A DNA stretch of 50,443 bases from an uncultured Clostridia bacterium (GCA_944390965.1 CALXRW010000010.1:1-50443); one strand, 5' to 3'. Positions 25,112 to 35,672 are shown, numbered from the stretch's first letter. Translations and numbers: made by a program. The notes: generated by a model not told the origin, from the sequence alone.

Positions 25112-26735
25112 ATGAAGAAAAAAGATATTATAATAGTATGTATAATAATGCTTTTATATAGCCTTCTTTCTTTTTGGAGATTAGGTTCTTTTAAAGAACC
25201 TAATACTTTTACTGAGACAAGAGAGTTAAACTTCCAGCTAGATACTAAGCAACAAATATCAAAAGTAGTATTTTTTACAGGACACGAGGTAAAACAAATT
25301 CAAATATATCTATTAATGGGGGAAGAAGAGGTTTTACTTCCAATGCCAACAGATATTTATGTATTTAATTGGTATGAAATAGGAGTAAATGCAGAAATAG
25401 ATGGACTAAAAATAGAGCTAGCAGAAGAAACAAGTTTAGGAGAGATAGCAGTACTTAACCAAGAAGAAAATATAATAGACTTGATACCTTTAGAGACAGA
25501 GGGAAAGTTATTACAAGATGAACAGTACTTAATACCAGAAGAAATAACATATTATCATAATGCCTATTTTGACGAAATTTATTTTGCAAGAACAGCATAT
25601 GAATATGCAAATGATTTACCAGCTTATGAATGGACTCATCCACCATTAGCAAAATTATTAATGGCAATACCAGTAAAATTATTTGGTATGGCACCATTTT
25701 ATTATAGACTTATGGGAAATATTGCTGGAATTTTAATGATATTTGTTATATACATCTTTGCTAATAAAATGTTTAAAAATACAAAATATAGTGTTTTAGC
25801 TGCACTCATGATGACATTAGATAATTTTCACTTTGCACAAACTAGGATGGGAACAACAGATTCATTTTTAGTTTTATTTATTATGTTATCTTATTATTTT
25901 ATGTATTGTTATATCACATTACCAAAAGAAGCAACAAATAAAAAAAGGTATATTATGTTGCTATTTACGGGAGTATTTATTGGTTGTGCCATTAGCACAA
26001 AATGGACAGGCCTATTTGCAGGAATGGGATTAGCCATTGTTTTCTTAGTATATTTCCTTTATGATTTTATATGGGCAAAACAAAGAAAAGAGCAGTTTAA
26101 AACCATATTAATATGTTTCTTAACTTGTATTATAATACCAATTTTAATTTACATTTCTTGTTATTTATTTTTCCCAAATATTCAATACTTTCCTACAAAG
26201 GATTTATCAGGAATTATAACAATTACAAAAGAAATGTACCGGATATCATTCTCAATTAGCAGAGCCACATCCCTTTTACTCTGCTTGGTATACATGGCCA
26301 CTTATGCTAAGACCAGTATGGTATGCTGTAACATATTTTGCAGAAGGACGATCTACAATTTCTGGAATAGGAAATCCTGTTATTTGGTGGACAGGAATAA
26401 TAAGTTTTCTATTCCTAATCATACAAGCAATTAGAAAAAGAGAGAAAAATGTATTATTTATTCTTGTAGCATGTTTGTGCTTAATACTTCCTTATATAGG
26501 AATTAACAGAGGAATGTATTTATACCATTATTTCCCAATATTGCCATTTATCATGTTAGCCAACGTATATTTCATAAGAGCAATTAATGAAAAAGTAAAA
26601 GGAAATGCAATATATTATATTTATATTTTACTTATGTTTGCATTTTTTATATATTTTTTCCCTGCTGTATCAGGAATACCAATGACAAATAAGTATCTAG
26701 ACTCTTTAAGATGGTTATCCACATGGCAATTTTAA
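25112..26735 (+). pseudogene. Protein/lipid mannosyltransferase (PMT-like GT39), broken by a one-base insertion
   Basis: The first frame (25112 to a stop at 26434) gives a membrane glycosyltransferase with an extracytoplasmic N-terminal insert, the catalytic-loop region YFDEIYFARTAYEY, EWTHPPLAK and about eight membrane helices. After MY at ~26239 it goes off-frame. The correct continuation is in the next frame: YHSQLAEPHPFYSAWYTWP, then LMLRPVWYAVTYF, through WLSTWQF at 26735. One extra C at 26239/26240 (TAC-C-GGA) explains it. Intact, it would be ~540 residues transferring mannose from a polyprenyl phosphate to proteins or lipids outside the membrane. Sequencing error is possible. Confidence 0.8.
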
Positions 26736-26752
26736 AGAAAAAATGATATAAT
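26724..26752 (+). promoter_or_regulatory. Promoter before addB
   Basis: Extended -10 TGATATAAT (26744-26752) with a weak TGGCAA 17 bases upstream (26724-26729). Confidence 0.5.
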
Positions 26753-26785
26753 GAAAAAAGAATTCAAGAAATAAGTAGGTGGAAT

Positions 26786-29700
26786 ATGAACCAAGAAAAT
26801 ATACAAACATTACAATTTGTTTATGGAAGAAGCGGAACGGGGAAAAGTACTTATTTATATGAAGATATGAAAGAAGAAATTAAAAAAGGTTCTAAAATTT
26901 ATATGATTACACCAGAACAATTTTCTTTTCAAGCAGAAAAAAGATTAATGGAAATTACGCAAGGAGGTTCTGTATCTGCAGAAGTATTAAGCTTTGAAAG
27001 AATGGCACATCGTATTTTTCATGAAGTATCTGGTGCTAATAATATTTTCCTTTCTATAAAAGGAAGAACGATGCTCTTATATCAAATCTTAACACAACTA
27101 AAAGAAAAGTTAACATTTTTAGCCAATTCAGAAGAGAATGTTTCTCTTATTACAAGGCAAATTACAGAACTAAAAAAACACCATATTACAACAGATAAAT
27201 TAAAAGAATTACAAGAAGAGGTAAAAGAACCATATTTAAAATTAAAAATACAAGATATTTTAACATTATATACAAGTTTAGAGAGTAATATCCAAAATAG
27301 ATGGATAGATGAAACCGATATACTAACAATGCTAGCAGAAAAAATAAGTGAAAGTAAAATACTAAGAAATGCAGTTATTTATATTGATGAGTTTTCAGGT
27401 TTTACACCGCAAGAATATGCAGTCATAACGGCATTAATGAAAGTTGCTAAAAAAATGATGATTACCATTACAACAGATACTTTGCTTGCAGAATTCGAAG
27501 AAGAAAATAATCTTTTTGCATTAAATAAAATAACAGCAAAAAAAATATTAGAATGTGCAAAAAAAACAAATAGGAAGGTCTTACCACCAATTATTTTATC
27601 TGAAAATAAAAGATTAAAAAAAGAAGAATTAAAGTATTTAGAAGAAGCATTATATCAGACAAAAACGCAAAAATATCAAAAGGAAGTAAAAAATATTTCA
27701 CTTTTTTTAGCAAATAATCCATATGAAGAAATAGAAAATGTAGCAAAACAAATCCTAACTTTAGTTAGAGATGAAAATTGTAGATATAAAGATATTTCAA
27801 TCATTACACAAAATATAGATACATATGGTGCCAATATAAAAGCGATTTTTCATCAATATCAAATTCCTGTATTTATAGATGAAAAAAAGGATGTAAGTAG
27901 CAATTCTTATATAAAATATGTGCTTTCTCTATTAGAAGTCTTTCATAAGAATTATTCTTATGAGTCTATGTTTGAATATATAAAATCAGGCTTTTTACCA
28001 ATTGAAAAAGAAGATATTTATATCTTAGAGAATTATTGCATTAAATATGGAATCAAGGGTAATAAATGGTATAAAGAACCATTTTCTATTAGCACAGGAG
28101 AGGACTTGGCGAAATTAAATATCACAAGAGAAAAAATAATCACGCCTTTGTTAACATTAAAAAATAATTTTAAAAATGCAAAAACAATAGAAGATATGGC
28201 AAAAGTTCTTTATCAATTTTTAACAGAAGAACAAATCAAGAAAAAAGTTAAAGAAAAAATTGAAAACAGAGAAAAAACAGGAGATATGGATACAGCAAGT
28301 GAATTATCTCAAGCATTAAATTTAATAGTGGAAGTATTAGAAGAAATGGTACTTCTTTTTCAAGAAGAAAAAATACCATTGGATATTTTTAGTAAATTAC
28401 TTAGGATAGGACTAAAAAATAGTGAACTTGGGAAAATTCCTATGACTTTAGATCAAGTAATTGTAGGAGATGTTGAAAGGTCTCGAACACATAAAGTTAA
28501 AGCTGTTTTCGTAATTGGTCTAAATGATGGAAATTTCCCTAGTGTTAATACCCAAGAAGGATTTATTAATGACAAAGAAAGAGAAAAATTGAAAGAAATA
28601 GGTGTAGAATTAGCAAAAGGAACAAATGAGAACTTAAAAGAAGAGCAATATAATATTTATAAAGCTTTTACGCAAGCCGAACAAAAGCTATTTTTATCTT
28701 ATTCATCCACAAATCAAGATGGAGTTGCTATAAGACCATCAACAATGCTTTTAAAAATAAAAAGATTGTTTCCAACATTAAAAGAAAAAAGCAATTTAAT
28801 GGAAGAAGAAAAATCCATAGGAAATCAAAATACCACTCTGGAAGATTTGCTATACCAAATTAGAAGTTTTGAAGATGGGAAAAAAATAGATACAGCATGG
28901 TTTCAAGTTTACAATTGGTATCAAGAAAACAGAAAGGAAAAATTAAGAAAAGCATTAAAAGGGTTAAAATATACTAATTTACCGGAAAAACTCTCTAAAG
29001 ACAAGATAGAAAAATTATATGGCCAAACATTGCAAACGAGTATTTCTAGACTAGAACAATATCGTAAATGTCCATTTTCTTTCCATTTAAAATATGGGTT
29101 AAAACTAACAGAAAACTCTAATTTTCAGATGCAACCAATCGATACAGGTTCATTTATGCATAATGTAATTGAAGAATTTTTTGAAGAGATAAAAGAAAAA
29201 GGCATAGAAATTAAGGAGATTACAAAAGAAGAATGTCAAGAAATCATTGAAAAAATTATAACTGAAAAATTACACTTAAATGAAAACTATATTTTTACAA
29301 GTAGTTATAAATTCATCAGTTTGACAAAACGATTAAAAAGAGCTATACTGCAAAGTGTAAATTATATTATAAATCAAATCAAAGCAGGGGATTTTTCTGT
29401 ACTAGGAACTGAAATGGAATTCAAATTAGGAAAACAGTACCCACCAATTGTATTAGAAACAGAAAATGGGAAGAAAATAGAAATTACAGGAAAAATTGAT
29501 AGAATTGATATAGCAGAATTTGAAAACAAGAAATATGTTAGAATCATTGATTATAAGTCTTCTGCCAAAGATATTAATTTAAATGAATTTACTGCAGGTT
29601 TGCAAATACAATTAATTACTTATTTAGATGCAGTAACTAAAATAGAAGATGTATTACCAGCTGGTGTATTTTACTTTAATTTAATGGAACCAATTATAAA

Positions 29701-30160
29701 TGCAGAGAGAAAACTGACAGATGAAGAGATAAAGGAAGAAATTCAAAAGAAATTTAAAATGAAAGGATTGGTTCTAGCAGATATTAATATTATAAAACAC
29801 ATGGATAAAAATCTAGAAAGCAAAGCATCAAGCATTATCCCTGTTTATTTAGATACAAAAGGTAATATAACACAGAAATTTTCTAGTGTTGCTACACAAG
29901 ATGAGTTTACATTATTAAAAAATTATGCAAATAAAATAATTAAAGAAATTGCAAAGGAAATATTAGAAGGAAATATTGAGATAAAGCCATTTTATTATGG
30001 AAAAAATAAAAATACACCATGTCAATATTGTGTATATAAATCAATATGTGGATTTAATCCAAGAATGAAAGGAAATCAATATCGTTATATTCAAGAAAAA
30101 AGTGAAAAAGAATTATTAGAAACCATGAAACAAGAGTTACAGGAACGGAGGAAATCATGA
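26786..30160 (+). CDS. addB: ATP-dependent helicase/nuclease AddB subunit
   Basis: 1124 residues. Walker A GRSGTGKST at the start, AddB-type TPEQFSFQAEKRLM, LSFERMA, and the C-terminal RecB-like nuclease: GKIDRIDI, RIIDYKSS, GLQIQLITY. Four iron-sulphur cysteines bracket it (YRKCPFSFHL; then CQYCVYKSIC). With AddA it resects double-strand breaks for RecA loading. addA, which usually follows directly, is absent; the next gene overlaps the addB stop and is pgeF. AddA is presumably encoded elsewhere. Confidence 0.93.
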   Translation: MNQENIQTLQFVYGRSGTGKSTYLYEDMKEEIKKGSKIYMITPEQFSFQAEKRLMEITQGGSVSAEVLSFERMAHRIFHEVSGANNIFLSIKGRTMLLYQILTQLKEKLTFLANSEENVSLITRQITELKKHHITTDKLKELQEEVKEPYLKLKIQDILTLYTSLESNIQNRWIDETDILTMLAEKISESKILRNAVIYIDEFSGFTPQEYAVITALMKVAKKMMITITTDTLLAEFEEENNLFALNKITAKKILECAKKTNRKVLPPIILSENKRLKKEELKYLEEALYQTKTQKYQKEVKNISLFLANNPYEEIENVAKQILTLVRDENCRYKDISIITQNIDTYGANIKAIFHQYQIPVFIDEKKDVSSNSYIKYVLSLLEVFHKNYSYESMFEYIKSGFLPIEKEDIYILENYCIKYGIKGNKWYKEPFSISTGEDLAKLNITREKIITPLLTLKNNFKNAKTIEDMAKVLYQFLTEEQIKKKVKEKIENREKTGDMDTASELSQALNLIVEVLEEMVLLFQEEKIPLDIFSKLLRIGLKNSELGKIPMTLDQVIVGDVERSRTHKVKAVFVIGLNDGNFPSVNTQEGFINDKEREKLKEIGVELAKGTNENLKEEQYNIYKAFTQAEQKLFLSYSSTNQDGVAIRPSTMLLKIKRLFPTLKEKSNLMEEEKSIGNQNTTLEDLLYQIRSFEDGKKIDTAWFQVYNWYQENRKEKLRKALKGLKYTNLPEKLSKDKIEKLYGQTLQTSISRLEQYRKCPFSFHLKYGLKLTENSNFQMQPIDTGSFMHNVIEEFFEEIKEKGIEIKEITKEECQEIIEKIITEKLHLNENYIFTSSYKFISLTKRLKRAILQSVNYIINQIKAGDFSVLGTEMEFKLGKQYPPIVLETENGKKIEITGKIDRIDIAEFENKKYVRIIDYKSSAKDINLNEFTAGLQIQLITYLDAVTKIEDVLPAGVFYFNLMEPIINAERKLTDEEIKEEIQKKFKMKGLVLADINIIKHMDKNLESKASSIIPVYLDTKGNITQKFSSVATQDEFTLLKNYANKIIKEIAKEILEGNIEIKPFYYGKNKNTPCQYCVYKSICGFNPRMKGNQYRYIQEKSEKELLETMKQELQERRKS

Positions 30161-30990
30161 AGGACTTAAGTAATGAAAACATCATTCATGTTCAAAAAGA
30201 AGATATAGAATATATACAATTCAGGAAATTATTAAAATATAGAGAAATTGCTCATTGTTATACTCTAAAGAAATTAGATTTTGGATTTCATCAAAATGTT
30301 GGAAAATATATGGAAAATGTAAAAACGAGTTATGATAAGATATGCAAAGAAATTGGCATACAAAGAAAAGATATTGTAAGACCAATTCAAACACATACCA
30401 ATCATGTAATGGTGGTAGAAGACAAAGTAAACAAAGATGAAATGGATATTTGTTTAAACAGATATCAAGATATAGATGGGGTAATAACAAACAAATCCAA
30501 ATTAGGATTATCAACAACAAATGCAGATTGTATTCTATTTTTATTTTATGATCCAGTTAAACAAGTAATTGCTAATGCTCATTCAGGATGGAAGGGTACA
30601 TTCTCTAAAATTGTAGTGGAAGTTATAAAAAAGATGGGAGAAACTTATCACTCCGACCCAAGAGATATTATTTGCTGTATGAGCCCAAGCATAAGAAAAT
30701 GTCATTTCGAAGTGGATGATGATGTAAAAGAACTTTGTGAAAATATCTTTCAATATACCAACCGATTGGATGAAATTATAAAAGTAGGAAGAATTGTAGA
30801 AGACAAACAAAAGTATCTCATAGATACCATATTAATTAATCAGATTCTATTAGAGAATATGGGAATCAAAACAGAAAATATTATAGATAGTAAAATATGT
30901 AGTGTATGTGAACCTGAGAAAATTCACTCTAAAAGAGCAAGTAGTACCAATACATGGGGATTGGGTACAGCTATTATAGAATTAAGATAG
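30157..30990 (+). CDS. pgeF: Peptidoglycan editing factor PgeF (YlmD/laccase-domain)
   Basis: 277 residues with the CNF1/YfiH-like fold: PIQTHTNHVMVV, TTNADCILFLFYDP, NAHSGWKGT and SPSIRKCHFEVDDDV supply the conserved His-Cys-His metal site. The family was long called multicopper oxidase; E. coli PgeF ensures L-Ala rather than L-Ser at position one of the peptidoglycan stem peptide. Start overlaps addB by 4 bases (ATGA). Confidence 0.88.
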   Translation: MKDLSNENIIHVQKEDIEYIQFRKLLKYREIAHCYTLKKLDFGFHQNVGKYMENVKTSYDKICKEIGIQRKDIVRPIQTHTNHVMVVEDKVNKDEMDICLNRYQDIDGVITNKSKLGLSTTNADCILFLFYDPVKQVIANAHSGWKGTFSKIVVEVIKKMGETYHSDPRDIICCMSPSIRKCHFEVDDDVKELCENIFQYTNRLDEIIKVGRIVEDKQKYLIDTILINQILLENMGIKTENIIDSKICSVCEPEKIHSKRASSTNTWGLGTAIIELR

Positions 30991-30999
30991 GAGAATATA

Positions 31000-31533
31000 A
31001 TGTATCAAGATTGGGAAGAACTAGAAGAAACATGTAAAAACTGCAAAAAATGCAAATTATGTACCAATAGAACAAATGTAGTATTTGGGACAGGAAACAG
31101 AAATGCAGAAATTATGTTCATTGGAGAAGGACCAGGTGCAGACGAAGATGCACAAGGAATTCCTTTTGTTGGAAAAGCTGGAAAACTTATGAATATGGCT
31201 TTTGAAGGTGTGGGCATAAAAAGAGAAGAAGTATATATAGCCAATATTGTAAAATGCAGACCACCAGGAAATCGAAACCCAGAAGACGACGAAACAGAAG
31301 CTTGCATGGCCTACTTAAGAAATCAAGTTATGCTAGTAAAACCCAAAAAAATTGTCTTATTAGGAAGTGTTGCCCTAAAAAATATCTTAGGAAAAGAATA
31401 TGGAATAACAGCAACAAGAGGGAAAAAAATTGAAAAAAAAGGGATTATATATTTACCAACATGGCATCCTGCAGCATTATTAAGAGACGAAAGTAAAAAA
31501 ATAGATTTCTGGAATGATTTAAAAAGCATATAA
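31000..31533 (+). CDS. Uracil-DNA glycosylase, family 4 (Fe-S)
   Basis: 177 residues. N-terminal cysteines CKNCKKCKLC for the 4Fe-4S cluster, motif A GEGPGADEDAQGIPFVG, mid-protein NIVKCRPPGNRNP, and motif B TWHPAALLR. Removes uracil from DNA in base-excision repair. It ends the addB-pgeF-udg run with GGAG before the ATG; a large palindrome follows immediately. Confidence 0.92.
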   Translation: MYQDWEELEETCKNCKKCKLCTNRTNVVFGTGNRNAEIMFIGEGPGADEDAQGIPFVGKAGKLMNMAFEGVGIKREEVYIANIVKCRPPGNRNPEDDETEACMAYLRNQVMLVKPKKIVLLGSVALKNILGKEYGITATRGKKIEKKGIIYLPTWHPAALLRDESKKIDFWNDLKSI

Positions 31534-31535
31534 AC

Positions 31536-31759
31536 AAATTATTCTAAAAGGGACGGAAATACTATTTAGTTAAAAGTGAAATATTTTTTCAATTTAAATT
31601 CAACCATATATACCTATATTTTGAAGCAAAAGCTCGAACAGCCTGCTGCTTACGGATTACTCCTTGAACCTTGAGAGTTTTGCGGATAAAATATAGGTAT
31701 ATATGGTTTCTTTTCTATTCTTTAACTAAATAGTATTTCCGTCCCTTTTAGAATAATTT
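31536..31759. repeat. 224-bp nested palindromic element with conserved core (copy 1)
   Basis: Perfect 39-bp inverted repeats at 31536-31574 and 31721-31759 enclose a second perfect 21-bp palindrome (31602-31622 with 31688-31708). Inside lies a core shared with 46729-46794: TTTTGAA, a GCAAAA/TTTTGC stem, CTCGAACAGC, and GATTACTCCTTGAACCTTGA. It sits between convergent genes and can act as a terminator for both; its right arm overlaps the stop of the minus-strand gene. It could be a MITE-like element or a structured RNA. No target-site duplication was found by eye. Confidence 0.8.
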
Positions 31760-32873
31760 AATCTTTTACTAAAATGCCTAATTTTTTCAAAATCCTTTTA
31801 AAGAAAGATAGGCTATTTTTTATTTTAGGGGTAAGAGCCATACCAGCATTTAAAGAACCAATCAAATCAATAGGGCCATATTCTTTAATATAATCTTCTT
31901 TCTTTTCTAATTCAGCCATGATTTTACAATAAAAATCATTATAAAAACTATAATTTTCAGAATATCCAATTAAATCTTTATAATCATAAACTCTCTTCTT
32001 AAATACAGAGGCATCAGATAATGTTTTAATAGAATTGAATTCATTTGTAAAACAATTTAAAATAATTAAATCTTGGATTTTAAAGAATTTATCATATATC
32101 ATCTTTTTTCCATATTCAATTTCTTTATTAATACGTCTAATTTTATTAACATTATCTCCAGAATATTTTAATTCTCCAATAACAGAATTTAATTCCTCTT
32201 CTAATTGTAAAAGCGCATCTAATTCACTTACAATAGTAAAATAAGTTTGCTCATTAGATTTAACAATAAAAGTTTTTTGAAAAAGGTCATTACTATTTAA
32301 TGTACTATAATATAATGGATAATCCCCAGTAAAATAAGCCATCTGATTGACAAGCACACACTCTAAAGGGTAAGCATTAGGACTAATTGTAGAAATTGTA
32401 ATTTGATAGTACTTCACAGTATCTATTTGTTTCTTTTCAGCAACAGAAGACATTAATTGAACAGCGGCTTCGTTAAGAGCAAGCCCATTTGCTTTTGTTT
32501 CTGGTAAGGAACATAATCCAAGACGTAGTAAATTTCCTCTTGTATCAATCACCCTTTGAATATAATGTATACATTCATGAGTAGCTAAGGATTCCATTTC
32601 TTGCATAGAAAGTTCTTGATCAAAATAAATAGAATTATCTTTATAATAATATTTAGCTTTAGATAAAGTTTCGGGCATATGAGCAGAATACATTTTAATC
32701 CTACAAATATTACTAAAAAGCTCGTCTGCATCTAATCCAAAATCCAAAAAAGCAACACAAAGTTTGTCCGTAATATTCTTAGCTAATTTAATAGTAGTAA
32801 GTGTATCTAATGGTTTTACTTCTTTAATACCCTCTTTCCTTAGTACAGATTCAATACTCATTTGTGATTCCAT
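31758..32873 (-). CDS. Putative zinc metallopeptidase-like protein (HExxH)
   Basis: 371 residues with one clear signature: LATHECIHYIQ near residue 98, a HExxH zinc-binding helix, preceded by YYYKDNSIYFD as in gluzincin-like cytosolic peptidases. No signal peptide. The C-terminal half has alternating charged helices (LEEELNSVIGELKYSGDNV-like, then KKRVYDYKDLIGY). No named family recognised. Could be a peptidase or an anti-toxin-type metalloprotein; no partner genes inform the role. The start has an alternative Met five codons in. Confidence 0.6.
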   Translation of the reverse strand: MESQMSIESVLRKEGIKEVKPLDTLTTIKLAKNITDKLCVAFLDFGLDADELFSNICRIKMYSAHMPETLSKAKYYYKDNSIYFDQELSMQEMESLATHECIHYIQRVIDTRGNLLRLGLCSLPETKANGLALNEAAVQLMSSVAEKKQIDTVKYYQITISTISPNAYPLECVLVNQMAYFTGDYPLYYSTLNSNDLFQKTFIVKSNEQTYFTIVSELDALLQLEEELNSVIGELKYSGDNVNKIRRINKEIEYGKKMIYDKFFKIQDLIILNCFTNEFNSIKTLSDASVFKKRVYDYKDLIGYSENYSFYNDFYCKIMAELEKKEDYIKEYGPIDLIGSLNAGMALTPKIKNSLSFFKRILKKLGILVKD

Positions 32874-33109
32874 CCCTTCTAAATTCTATTATACAATATA
32901 AAATGTAAAATAACATTTCGTTTATATTAAAATTATGTTACAAAACAGTTACAAAAGGTTCAAATCTAATATTCCCTAAATCAAAAGAAGAAAATTGCCT
33001 GTTTTGTAATAAAAAAGAAATGAAATTTTAATAAAAAGATTATGAAGTGGTTATTTTAAGTAGCCGTATAAGGGGATAGCATCTGATTTGTAACATAGCT
33101 AAAACCTGG

Positions 33110-33138
33110 TTGCACAGAAAGATAAAAATGATTATAAT
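33110..33138 (+). promoter_or_regulatory. Promoter of the dockerin protease gene
   Basis: TTGCAC (33110-33115), 17-base spacer, TATAAT (33133-33138) with TGA before it. The region 32874-33109 upstream holds no gene. Confidence 0.65.
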
Positions 33139-33159
33139 ACATATATATAAAGAGATAGC

Positions 33160-33232
33160 GTAAAGTAATTTATGAAAAAATGTAGGGGGCGATTTTAATT
33201 GCCAGTGCTTCGAAGAAATTACTTAAAGCAAA
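33160..33232 (+). repeat. Leader repeat, copy A (upstream of the protease)
   Basis: A ~72-bp unit found again at 35673 with about 90% identity. Stem AAGTAATTT (33163-33171) with AAATTACTT (33216-33224) encloses a GGCGAT/ATTGCC hairpin (33188-33203, one G-T pair) and CTTCGAAG. It lies between promoter and start codon, so it is in the 5' untranslated RNA. Confidence 0.65.
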
Positions 33233-33253
33233 GATATTGAAAGGAAGAAAAAA

Positions 33254-35206
33254 ATGAAGAAACAAAAAGTAGCATTAATTTTATTCATTTTTATGTTATT
33301 ACTTAGTATACCTATTTTTGCTTTTGCCAGCATAGAAGTAGGAGAAGAATATAGTCCGCTTTATTTAAAGTGGGAAAAACTAAGTGAAGAAGAAAAAGAA
33401 AAATCTATTATGCCATTTCCATATATTATAAATTGGGAAAGGGAAATCAAGGACAGTACATCTTTTTTTGCACTAAAAGCGGCAGCATCAGCATCAAGAT
33501 ATAGTTTAACAGAGGATATTAATATTCCTGTAAAGAATCAAATGGGAACAGAAGAATGTTGGGCATTTACAACAAATACCTTACTAGAAACAAACCTAAA
33601 GTTAAGAAATAATGAAACTATAGATTTTTCAGAAAGATATCTAGATTACGCTACTTCAAGAACTTTTTTAGGAAATGAAATAAATGAAAGCGGATTTGGA
33701 AGAGAAGTAGGAAAAGGAGGAAACGTAGGTATTGCTTTACCTTTTTATGTGAGTGGAAAGGGACCAATTCTTGAAGAAGAAATGCCATTTGAAAATAATG
33801 AAAATAAAATTGCACTTTCAGAAATTGAAGGAAAAGAACCAGTTAAAAAAATTAATTCCTATAAAACGTTTCCAACTTTATTCAAAACTAGAAATGGAAA
33901 CCAAACGATTTATACAAATGGAGGAGATATTACTTATACACAATCAGAAGTAAATGAGATTAGAAATGAAATTAAAGAACATATTGTAAAATACGGAGCA
34001 GTTAGTGCAGTTACTTTTGGTGATGCATCTAATATATATGGATTTTCACAAACAAATGGTAATCGAGTATCTTATTACTGTGATGATGATAGCAAAATAA
34101 TAAATCATCAAGTAACCATCGTTGGTTGGGATGATAATTATGCCATTTCAAATTTCAATAGCAATCATAGACCAACAAAACCTGGAGCATATATTGTGTT
34201 AAATTCTTGGGGAGAAAACTGGGGAGAAAACGGATATTATTATGTATCCTATGAAGATGTTTGGATAGAAGCTGGAGTTTATGGTATTGAAGAAATAGTA
34301 GATATTAATTATGATAATATCTACCAGTATGATGAATATGGTAATTCACTATGCATAAATTTTTCAAATGATCCCAAAATTATATATGGAGCTAACGTAT
34401 TCGAAAGAAATAGTATCCAAAATGAAAGGGTAACAGAAGTTGGGTTATTTTCTTTTGAAAATATGACTTGTGAGATTTACATCAATCCTAATAATGGAAA
34501 TTTAAATAAAAATGAATTAGTTAAAGTTACCAATAATATAAAAACAATACATTCTGGATACCAAGTAATTCCGCTAGACATTCCAATTGCATTAACAGGT
34601 GACAAATTTGCAGTAGCAGTAAAATATATATCAGAAACAGAAGCTAGCCTATCATTAGAATATAGAATAAATGATGGATTTTGGCAATATGTTACAAGCA
34701 ATAGTGGAGAAAGCTTCTGTTCTTTAGACATGAATGTATGGTCAGATTTAATGACAAGTGGAGTAAGCAATGCTAATATTTGTATTAAAGCATTTACAGA
34801 AGAATATGAAGGATTACAATTAAGAGAATATGAATTAGATGGAAATGGATATATTTATAAAATTGCACCAGGAACAACAGCAGAACAAGTGAAGAGCAAT
34901 ATTATAACAAACGAAAACATATCTTTTTACAATAAAAATAATCAATCTATAAGTGAAAATACCATAATTGGGACTGGCATGAAAGCAAGAATAGGAACAT
35001 CAGATTATATTCTAGTAGTAACAGGAGACACTAATGGGGATGGTAGAATTAGTGTTATTGATTTATCTGCGATAAAGTTACATTCAATTGGTAAAACAAA
35101 TTATATTTTAACAGGACCATATTTTAGAGCAGGAGATATGAACTATGATAATAAAATTAACATCATTGATGTTGCAAATGCAAAATTAAAAGCAATTGGA
35201 AGATAG
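33254..35206 (+). CDS. Secreted papain-like (C1) cysteine protease with dockerin domain
   Basis: 650 residues. Signal peptide at 1-26 (hydrophobic LILFIFMLLLSIPIF, then AFA). Papain fold with catalytic C102 in QMGTEECWAF, H285 in INHQVTIVGWDD, and N317 in LNSWGENWG. Then a lectin-like C-terminal domain found in bacterial C1 proteases (~375-520), and a type I dockerin at ~590-650 with two Ca-binding repeats (GDTNGDGRISVIDL; GDMNYDNKINIIDV). It should be exported and docked to a cohesin scaffold, which is not in this window. Own promoter at 33110 and a structured leader. Confidence 0.9.
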   Translation: MKKQKVALILFIFMLLLSIPIFAFASIEVGEEYSPLYLKWEKLSEEEKEKSIMPFPYIINWEREIKDSTSFFALKAAASASRYSLTEDINIPVKNQMGTEECWAFTTNTLLETNLKLRNNETIDFSERYLDYATSRTFLGNEINESGFGREVGKGGNVGIALPFYVSGKGPILEEEMPFENNENKIALSEIEGKEPVKKINSYKTFPTLFKTRNGNQTIYTNGGDITYTQSEVNEIRNEIKEHIVKYGAVSAVTFGDASNIYGFSQTNGNRVSYYCDDDSKIINHQVTIVGWDDNYAISNFNSNHRPTKPGAYIVLNSWGENWGENGYYYVSYEDVWIEAGVYGIEEIVDINYDNIYQYDEYGNSLCINFSNDPKIIYGANVFERNSIQNERVTEVGLFSFENMTCEIYINPNNGNLNKNELVKVTNNIKTIHSGYQVIPLDIPIALTGDKFAVAVKYISETEASLSLEYRINDGFWQYVTSNSGESFCSLDMNVWSDLMTSGVSNANICIKAFTEEYEGLQLREYELDGNGYIYKIAPGTTAEQVKSNIITNENISFYNKNNQSISENTIIGTGMKARIGTSDYILVVTGDTNGDGRISVIDLSAIKLHSIGKTNYILTGPYFRAGDMNYDNKINIIDVANAKLKAIGR

Positions 35207-35220
35207 AAAGGATATTAACA

Positions 35221-35607
35221 ATGCAAAAGCAAAGTGAAATTTTAGATTTATTAAAAAAAATAAAAGAAAATGCCTATGTGCCTTACTCACATTTTAAAGT
35301 GGGAGCTGTTCTTATTACAAAAGAAGGAAAAATATACACAGGTTGTAATATTGAAAATGATGGCATCATGTCTATATGCGCAGAAAGAGTCGCTTTTGTA
35401 AAAGCAATTTCAGAGGGAGAAAAAGAATTTTCAAGTATTTATGTATTAGGAGATAAAGAAGAAACTACTCCATGCGGGTATTGTAGACAGTTTATGAGTG
35501 AATTTGTAAAACCAGACTTTAAAATTTATGTTGGAAATCAGCAAACAGGAACTTTTAAAGAATATACTATAAGAGAAATGTTACCATTTAATTTTGAACT
35601 CAAATAG
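35221..35607 (+). CDS. cdd: Cytidine deaminase
   Basis: 128 residues, the usual tetrameric Cdd length. YVPYSHFKVGA, GCNIENDG, catalytic SICAERVAF (zinc ligand Cys and proton-shuttle Glu) and TPCGYCRQFM (two further zinc ligands). Converts cytidine/deoxycytidine to uridine/deoxyuridine in pyrimidine salvage. Starts 14 bases after the protease with AAAGGATAT upstream, probably co-transcribed with it. Confidence 0.93.
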   Translation: MQKQSEILDLLKKIKENAYVPYSHFKVGAVLITKEGKIYTGCNIENDGIMSICAERVAFVKAISEGEKEFSSIYVLGDKEETTPCGYCRQFMSEFVKPDFKIYVGNQQTGTFKEYTIREMLPFNFELK

Positions 35608-35672
35608 AAGACAGTGTAAAGAATGTAAGAGTAATTTTAATTTCCTGTTCTTAAAAGATAAATAAGGATAAT

